From NCBI GenBank assembly GCA_029582265.1, contig CM055828.1, positions 13,055,777 through 13,119,776 on the forward strand: 64,000 nt of DNA, given 5' to 3'. Below, one piece after another: positions 58,601 to 64,000 of the stretch. The translations under genes and the position numbers were made by a program. Each line of letters begins with the position of its first letter. Positions within the stretch are counted from its first letter, which is position 1. This DNA is from Zoroaster sp. YZ-2022. Taxonomy: Eukaryota; Echinodermata; Asteroidea; Forcipulatida; Zoroasteridae. A model generated the notes under the pieces. It was given only the letters and a program-made list of their open reading frames with translations, searched no databases and was not told the DNA's origin.

Positions 58601-61600
58601 TTCGGTAGAACACAGAACATTAAATATATTTATGCATGCAGTCAGTCTTCTTGATAACTGCTTGAGGATATCCTCATTTATTAGGTGTTCGGGTATGCAC
58701 CCGAAACACCTATTGTTTTTGTTCGGTTTTTTTCTTCTCCTTCTTCTTCTTCTCCGGATAGATTGTCTACAAAAAAACACATACTTGCAAACTTCACATG
58801 AACTTGAAACTTGGCATGTACTTAGAACTTAACAAGTAGATGAAACACGAGTTGTGAGTGACCCCAATTTGACCTTACTTCCTGTCCAAACCGGAAGTCA
58901 AAATTTAATATTTAAAAAAATCTAGTTTAATATTTTAAAAAATCATATCTCAACAACCACAAGAGGTAAATTGACATTTATTGTACCATTGTATAGATTG
59001 TTAATTGTCAACAAATATTTACACAAAGGTGACCCCAATTTGACATTACTTCCTGTCCAAACCGGAAGTCAAAGTTTAATATTGAAAAAAAATCATATCT
59101 CAACAACCACAAGAGGTAAATTGAAATTTTTTGCACCATTGTATAGATTGTTAATTGTCAAAAAATATTTACACAAAGGTGACCCCAATTTGACCTTACT
59201 TCCTGTCCAAACCGGAAGTCAAGGTTTAATATTTAAAAAAATCATATCTCAACAACCACAAGAAGTAAATTAAAAAAATTTGTACCATTGTACAGATCGT
59301 TAATTGTCAAAAAATATTTATACCCCAATTTGACCTTACTTCCTGTCCAAACCGGAAGTGAAAGTTTAATATTTAAAAAAATCATATCTCAACAACCACA
59401 GGAGGTAAATTGACATTTTTGTACCATTGTACAGATTGTTAATTGTCAAAAGTATTTACACAAAGGTGACCCCAATTTGACCTTACTTCCTGTCCAAACC
59501 GGAAGTCAAAGTTTAATATTAAAATAATTTCTAAATTCAGTATTGTATTGTATTCAAATAAACTTCTCGCGAGAACTTCAACAGACGTTAACATTTGACT
59601 TCTCCAACACTTCGAATCGATGACGTAACCATTTTAACTTCAACCGAACACCTTGTTTTTGTTGTGACAAAAACTTATATCTAGTTTGTTTTATAACTGT
59701 AATCTCCCCCGTCTGCCAGGTACCAAGGTTTGTGGATTCAACCGATGGCGCTTTCTGTATGAATCCTTGGAGGACATCGACAGACGCCTGAAGGAAGTCG
59801 GAGGGAGGCTGTACACCTTCAAGGGGGAGCCTTGCACGATTTTCAGAAAGTTAATTGAGGTACCTGTAGATTTAGTGACTCGGACTTGAAACTGACATCT
59901 GACAGTTTTGGATTTTTTGTTTTATTGGGACTCGGGCCTCAGTTTTAATAATTGGACTCTAATTTGATAGATGCTGCGGTACATGGACTTGGACTCAGAG
60001 ACTCCACCTTTGCAGCTCTAGATTTGATGTTAATTACTCGAACACAATACCGCTTCAGTAGAATTCTTTTTATTGTTATTTCAAATCCACTAGGTTGGCT
60101 TTTTTGTTTTGTATGGTGGCTAAGAGTGGCCTCACAAATCGGGCAACAGTTCATACCCCTATGTGAAAAAAATTATTTAAAACACAGCATGGCAGAATTC
60201 CAATCGATCCAGCAATTTTGGCTGCAATTGAACATCGTTTCATAGCACACAAAAAAAGAAAACTAAAAATGCCGACACACGTGGAGACCAGAAACCAGAG
60301 ACTTTTTTTTGCCTAACAGGCCTTTTTTCAAGGTTTGACGATATTCAAATGAGGTTGGATGATATTCAGACGATGTCAAAACCCTCATGTACTGCATTTT
60401 ATGTAAGGAAAGGTTCATTGTTTTATTTGTTTGTAAAGTACTAATGGAAGTGCGAACGAATTACATTGTATTAAATTTAGAAACATTTATTTCATGCCAA
60501 CATCCTTTCAAGGAATAAATTGACATCATTTGTTCCAATGCATATAATAAGAACAATGCAACAAAACACAAGCGGTAAATTAATTAATACAAAATAAACA
60601 AAACAAATTAAATAATGTTGACATGTAGGGAAAATGGGGAAGCAGAGATTTTGTACCCGTCCCTATGGAAAGACAAAACACAATCAATATAACATAATGG
60701 CCGAGCGGTCTGGTGCATCGGACTTACGTTCTGATGGCTGAGTCATCAGTATGTGGGTGCGAATCCCAGCCGCGACCATGCTACTTGTGGCCTTGAGCAA
60801 GACACTTTTGCTTCTCTTCACCCAGGAGTATAAATGGGTACCTGTGAGAGCAGAGGTGGTAATTGTGCTTGATTAGCCCCGTAGCACCAAAAATGGTTGC
60901 ACATAATGGGCTGTATACTCCCCAGGGAGCTGAGAAATGTAGGAATGATATTGGCCCAGTGACCAGGGGAAATAATAGTTGTGAGTGCCTAGAGCACCCT
61001 TGGGTGGATATGTTGGATGTTATAAATGTCTGTATTATTATTATTATTAATACAAAACAAACAAAAACATGAGTAAGATCAGATGTATCTTCATTTGAGA
61101 GACTATGAAAGAAAAAACAATAAAATAAACATATAAGATTCTAAATGCTACTTGGCAATTTTATGGCAATAAAAAGAAGAAGTTTGTCTTAAGTCAGTTG
61201 TATATCCCTTGAAGGCTCTGGAACTACCCAGACATCTCCGTCATAAACTTTTTTAATTGTCGAAGGGAATGTTTGCCATGCAGAGTCTTGCATTATTTAC
61301 ACATATATGTATATTCGTTATTTATCTCATAATTTGTATTTAGTGTGATGTTAAGTCCACTGAATCATGTACTGTTTTAAATTTGGAGTTGGACTCCTTA
61401 ATTTGAATTTACACAAATTCAAAGCAATGAATTATTCCTGAAAACAGAATTCCATCAATTTATGCAAATTGCATTCGCATGAAAATTGCATACGTACCTG
61501 CTACTATATGGGACTGTACTAGCCTTTCCTCGTCGGGCAAGCTCAGTGGTTGAGAGATTATGCTGTCTGTACTAGTAAGCAGGAGCTTGTGGATTCGAGT

Positions 61601-62726
61601 CTCGACTTCGCAGACACTCATTGGCGGTGTTACATATCCTATGTGGACATTTCTTTTGTTCTTGTGTGGTTACGAAAAACACATTCTTCATGCACTGAAG
61701 ATTCTTTTTGGAGCGGATTTTGTCTCAGTCTTTCATGTATTTCATTTTGCGACAGATAATGACGTATAAAAAATGCTTTTTGAGAAAATTGAGATTTTCT
61801 AATTCATGAAAACCCAAGTGTTGGAGCGAAGGCTGGGACCCTCAAGGCCAAGGCTAAGGCCAAGGACGGAACCCTCAAGGCCAAGGCTAAGGCTAAGGCC
61901 AAGACCGGAACCCTCAAGGCCAAGGCTAAGGCTAAGGCCAAGCCAAGGCCAAGGCTAAGGCCAAGGCCGGGACCCTCAAGGCCAAGGACGGAACCCTCAA
62001 GGCTAAGGCCACGATTGTTATTATTATAAAACAAAATTTGACCATGTAAAATTTTAGTTTCTTTTAATTTCTTTGTTGTTACATGTACATATGTACCAGC
62101 GATTTGTATGAGACTTGTTTTATAATAATAATAATCATGGCCTTGGCCTTGGCCTTCGCCTTCGTCTTGGCCTTCGCCTTGGCCTTCGCCTTGGCCTTCG
62201 CCGAGGGTCTTGGCCTTGGCCTTGAGGGTATTGGCCTTGGCCTTGAGGGTCCCGGCCTTCGCACCAACACTGGCGAGCATGTGTAAGTCCACATAAAACA
62301 TCTCAAGAAATGTGTGTTGTGTGGACATCTTGTGTTGTCAGGTCCACATAAGCGCCTCGGAATATGTCTACATAGATAGATGGCGCTTTACAAATGCTTG
62401 TATTAATATTATTATTATTAATGCAACACCAATTCTGAGTATACAGCGCCACAAAATAATAAACTTGAAAGGCAAAAAAAGCACAATCAATAATATTCAA
62501 TATCCCAACACAGGAATTCCATCCATTAAAATTGACCCCTCCCTCCTCCCCCTCTCTACATTGTGATCTGTTTATGATACAAGGAATGGGGAATGAATCT
62601 GTTGACATTTGAGCAAGACCCGGAGCCTATCTGGCAGGACAGGGACAACACCGTCAAGAAGCTGTGCAAAGAGAATGGCATAAGGTGCATTGAGAGAGTG
62701 TCACACACAATGTGGGATCCCAATGA
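50609..62726 (+). CDS. cry: Type I (Drosophila-like) cryptochrome, first three coding exons
   Basis: Exons 50609-50777, 59720-59859 and 62584-62726 join in frame (phases 1, 0, 2 at exit) into about 150 codons, the N-terminal photolyase alpha/beta domain of a cryptochrome. Key segments: [87 protein letters not shown] and [19 protein letters not shown], FIFDGExAGTK, EQDxEPIW and VSHTxWDP match the Drosophila-type light-sensing class better than vertebrate clock CRYs or (6-4) photolyases. The FAD-binding helical domain and C-terminal tail lie beyond 64000. Expected role: blue-light photoreception feeding the circadian clock. Introns 1 and 2 (8.9 and 2.7 kb) are filled with repeats. Confidence 0.93.
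50855..51175. mobile_element. MITE of the GGTACAACATTGGT family
   Basis: gaagatacaacattggtgtg at the left and ccaatgttgtacaa at the right. Shares ttcatcacaatgagttacca and gagaaaaacaatgag with the copy at 4771. In cryptochrome intron 1. Confidence 0.65.
51790..52010. mobile_element. TTAA MITE, family B, inverse orientation
   Basis: tttactgtcattttgaccac through attttgactgattttgaccc and agaagggttagc. The right TTAA is mutated. Confidence 0.65.
52236..52640 (+). mobile_element. tRNA-Leu-derived SINE, best-preserved head
   Basis: gtcgtggccgagcggtctag, an anticodon region attcaagtt (CAA), and gtgggttcgaatcccggccg. The first seven bases can pair with gtgacac after the T arm, giving a full tRNA-Leu cloverleaf. 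It ends with about 22 att units (52572-52640). The long intact tail suggests a recent insertion. Confidence 0.88.
53040..53100. repeat. Two-copy direct repeat
   Basis: cacgtgcttcaaatatctcg and cacgtgcttcaaatatcttg, about 33 bases apart. Confidence 0.75.
53105..54327. other. Cryptochrome intron 1 stretch, no gene seen
   Basis: AT-rich, with a T run at about 53728, an A-rich block to about 53990 and a G run at 54028. Possibly the decayed 3' end of a retroelement, not provable here. Confidence 0.35.
54328..54773. mobile_element. MITE with about 37-bp inverted ends
   Basis: The left tatgtgacctgccaccacga and cccggacaaagt are matched by the right inverse (actttgtccgggtttcgtgg, tgacaagtcacata). 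About 450 bp, no coding capacity. Confidence 0.8.
55100..55425. repeat. Dispersed palindromic repeat (pair of 63260-63600)
   Basis: Contains tggaagttttcattgttttc, ttactgtaaaatcatgcttc and gttttcccttcctcgagtta. The inverse of each lies at 63260-63600. Weaker fragments are at 13160, 21595 and 37440. Confidence 0.65.
55679..56022 (+). pseudogene. THAP zinc-finger domain remnant, frameshifted
   Basis: [17 protein letters not shown] then VSLHRFP is a typical THAP start (C-x4-C) and meets a stop at 55751. The adjacent frame continues [20 protein letters not shown] third frame gives [16 protein letters not shown] and [13 protein letters not shown], the usual C-terminal half. At least two frame shifts break the ORF. 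THAP domains are the DNA-binding part of P-element and some other transposases. No catalytic domain is visible, so it is dead. Confidence 0.75.
56532..56792 (-). pseudogene. Open frame in the THAP element, unknown
   Basis: An 86-codon frame with [20 protein letters not shown] and [20 protein letters not shown]. It has coding-like composition but no recognised motif. It may be a transposon ORF fragment. Confidence 0.25.
57890..58200 (+). repeat. Penelope-like hairpin repeat, diverged copy
   Basis: CTGACGAT, hairpin ggccag-aacaca-ctagtc, GAAACGTTGAG, then ggctcttctcagagcc and acatggtgtacccg. Same order of parts as at 23712, with changed stem bases that mostly preserve pairing. Confidence 0.55.
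58683..59654. mobile_element. Element with GGTGTTCGG inverted ends filled by tandem repeats
   Basis: The left aggtgttcgggtatgcaccc (itself palindromic with gggtgcat... cgaaacacct) and the right caaccgaacacctt form inverted ends. The interior is mostly the 145-bp array at 58860-59520. It ends about 65 bases before the acceptor of cryptochrome exon 2. Confidence 0.6.
58860..59520. repeat. Tandem repeat, about 145-170 bp unit, 4-5 copies
   Basis: Units start at about 58860, 59031, 59180, 59322 and 59468 with gaccccaatttgaccttact, then the inverted ETS-like pair acttcctgtccaaaccggaagt (given here as its two halves acttcctg and ccggaagt), then atcatatctcaacaaccaca. Confidence 0.9.
59720..59859 (+). 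CDS. cry: Cryptochrome exon 2
   Basis: A 140-nt exon finishing Gly then [20 protein letters not shown] and [14 protein letters not shown]. The acceptor tctgccag follows a pyrimidine tract, and the donor is GAG|GTACCTG. A repeat element ends about 65 bases upstream of the acceptor. Confidence 0.95.
60090..60325. repeat. Copy of the 9658-type dispersed repeat
   Basis: tatggtggctaagagtggcc, catacccctatgtgaaaa, gatccagcaattttggctgc and aaccagagacttttttttgc are near-identical to the element at 9658. Confidence 0.65.
60695..61050 (+). mobile_element. tRNA-Leu-derived SINE
   Basis: The head taatggccgagcggtctggt, B-box gggtgcgaatcccagcc and body cttgagcaagacacttttgc end in (att)n. In cryptochrome intron 2. 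Confidence 0.82.
61533..61640 (+). mobile_element. Possible second tRNA-related SINE
   Basis: gcaagctcagtggttgagag resembles an A box and gtggattcgagtctcgac a B box, about 40 bases apart, followed by unrelated sequence. It could be a different SINE family or a tRNA pseudogene. Confidence 0.4.
61820..62275. repeat. Inverted minisatellite palindrome
   Basis: The left arm (61820-62010) consists of aaggccaaggctaaggccaa units with ggaaccctcaaggcc spacers. The right arm (62137-62260) is the inverse (ttggccttggcc, cttgagggtcccgg). The inner edges also match (acgattgttattattataaa / inverse). It reads as artefactual Lys-Ala or Leu-Ala repeats. Confidence 0.85.
62340..62425 (+). repeat. SINE 3'-tail fragment
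   Basis: taagcgcctcggaatatgtc, gatggcgctttacaaatgc and an att tail. It resembles the tail of a tRNA-derived SINE of another subfamily. Confidence 0.4.
62584..62726 (+). CDS. cry: Cryptochrome exon 3
   Basis: A 143-nt exon: [20 protein letters not shown], then [20 protein letters not shown] and DPN, leaving in phase 2 (GA|GTAAGT). A C/T-rich tract (cccctccctcctccccctct) precedes the acceptor ...gatacaag. Confidence 0.95.
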
Positions 62727-64000
62727 GTAAGTGACGCCCCCCCCACCCAGATGAAGACAATTAGAGCCCCTTAAAAGGCTGTGCGTTTTCGATTATTTCG
62801 GGAACCGGATACCCAAAACTGGAAATCTTTGGATACCCGGGTACCCGTAACAATTTTGTCAAAACACATAAATACTCCAATATGAGCACAAGATTCTCTT
62901 GTTTTATTAGAGTCATAATAAATGTGTTACTATAATAATTTCCCGCCTCTATATTAAAAACAACTCGTAGCATCCCCCAAAATCGGAGACTTCCATTTAT
63001 GTGGCTTACATGTTCAGTCGAAATTTTCAAGTCGTTTACGTGTAACTGGAACCAAAAATGGAACCGAGTAATGACAGTTTCAGTTGGGTACCCGGATACC
63101 CAGCACAACCTTAAAGCCCTTTAAACAAAAGTTTTTTTGTTCGTTGTTTTCTTTTCAGAACAACACAAAACCACACATTACAGAGTTTTCCCCCGTACTT
63201 TTTTTCCGCTACCTTGCCAGACCAGTAAGCTTGAATTTTAAAGATTTATTGCCCCATGTTTTTCGCTATTTTAACCGCAATTTTCGGAAATTTTCTTTTT
63301 CATCAGAACATTGCTGTTTTACTTGAGGATGGGAGAACAAATGCTATAAAATGACAGCATTTCTCATAATAATTGTGAGAAGCATGGTTTAACAGTAAAT
63401 ATGTACCAAAATGTATTTATGGTGGGTCCCGTCATAAATTAATTTTGCCACTTTTTACAGTAAAAACAAGCTTCTGAGAAAACATCTGATTTGAGAAAAC
63501 ATCTGATTTGTGATCCTTTCTAAACAGGAAATTATCAATGTTCCAATGAAAAAAGAAAAACTGCAGGAAACTGCCGAGAAAACATGGGTAACAATGTCTG
63601 TCAGACAGTGTTTGTGGTATCATGAAAAATAGCCACACATTTAAGCTTCTGAGATATAGTTTTAAGGCTCTCTTGCGGTAAATGTTTAACCTTGCAGGAG
63701 CATGGCAAGTGTGACACTTTTTTTGTCATTTACAGCGCTCTGCATTTGTATAAAGAGTAAAATATCTGGAAACTACAAAATATCCTGTTTTATACAAAGC
63801 AACATCACAGTAGGGTGCTGAAATCTGGGGCCACTTTGGGAATTTGGGTTGTGGTTACCTCTGGCCAGCCGCTATGGTCTCTAAAGGGTTATGAATGAAT
63901 CATTATTGTGCAAGAATTCAGCAATTAGATCTGGAATGACTGAAACTTTCATGCAATAATTACTCCTTCATTAGCAAGATGACTGGATTGAGGTCACATG
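62727..64000. other. Cryptochrome intron 3 (incomplete)
   Basis: A block with gaaccggatacccaaaact and inverse gtacccggatacccagc (62805-63105) looks like a MITE. 63260-63600 is the partner of the repeat at 55100. No further cryptochrome exon is visible before the window ends. Confidence 0.5.

Noticed and set aside
61804..62328. 174-codon minus ORF and 75-codon Lys-Ala-rich ORF
   Set aside because: Both are translations of the inverted minisatellite; no start context, no conserved domain.
63084..63326. Further cryptochrome exon after 62726
   Set aside because: I looked for the expected NGG.PPLTY segment in 62727-64000 on the plus strand and found none.

Overview
The window is AT-rich, intron-rich animal DNA packed with small palindromic transposons, tRNA-derived SINEs and satellites. 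The protein-coding content, very long introns, a Drosophila-type cryptochrome and a frequent palindromic GTACATGTAC motif suggest a marine invertebrate deuterostome, most likely an echinoderm. That assignment is inference; no rRNA or mitochondrial marker is present.

Three host gene models are supported. (1) Ten exons of CSTF3 (CstF-77, mRNA 3'-end processing) lie on the minus strand between 18766 and 1474. They join in frame to about 367 codons (HAT-N and the start of HAT-C). The 3' part of the gene lies left of the window; the start exon is not securely found (candidate near 25.1-25.2 kb). (2) An intronless 300-codon ORF of unknown function lies at 32756-33658 (+), richer in GC and CpG than its surroundings, with an acidic tail and a polyadenylation signal downstream. 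(3) The first three coding exons of a type I (Drosophila-like, light-sensing class) cryptochrome lie on the plus strand at 50609-50777, 59720-59859 and 62584-62726. The gene runs off the right edge.

Most of the rest is mobile or repetitive DNA. 0-19 kb: CSTF3 exons and introns with MITEs, one array of branch-point-like nonamers beside an acceptor, and a head-to-head Penelope-like repeat. 19-30 kb: a deleted piggyBac element, a transposon-like unit whose arms are inverted minisatellites (20.9-22.6 kb), a TTAA MITE, and a 3.5-kb nested palindromic element (25.8-29.4 kb) whose long terminal inverted repeats carry promoter-like sequence. 34.7-36.3 kb: a 200-bp satellite of seven units. 38.9-41.8 kb: a composite element with subterminal 180-bp repeats and a strong hairpin. 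45-50 kb: a 22-bp minisatellite, a Tc1/mariner relic and a nest of MITEs. 50-64 kb: the cryptochrome start with SINEs, a broken THAP-domain transposon (55.4-57.9 kb), an ETS-site-rich repeat element ending 65 bases before cryptochrome exon 2, and an inverted minisatellite (61.8-62.3 kb).

CSTF3 and the cryptochrome are transcribed away from each other, with the orphan ORF between them. Nothing in the sequence links their functions. The most unusual structures are the nested promoter-bearing palindrome, the inverted-minisatellite elements, the SINE that appears to supply the splice acceptor of the cryptochrome start exon, and the orphan ORF.
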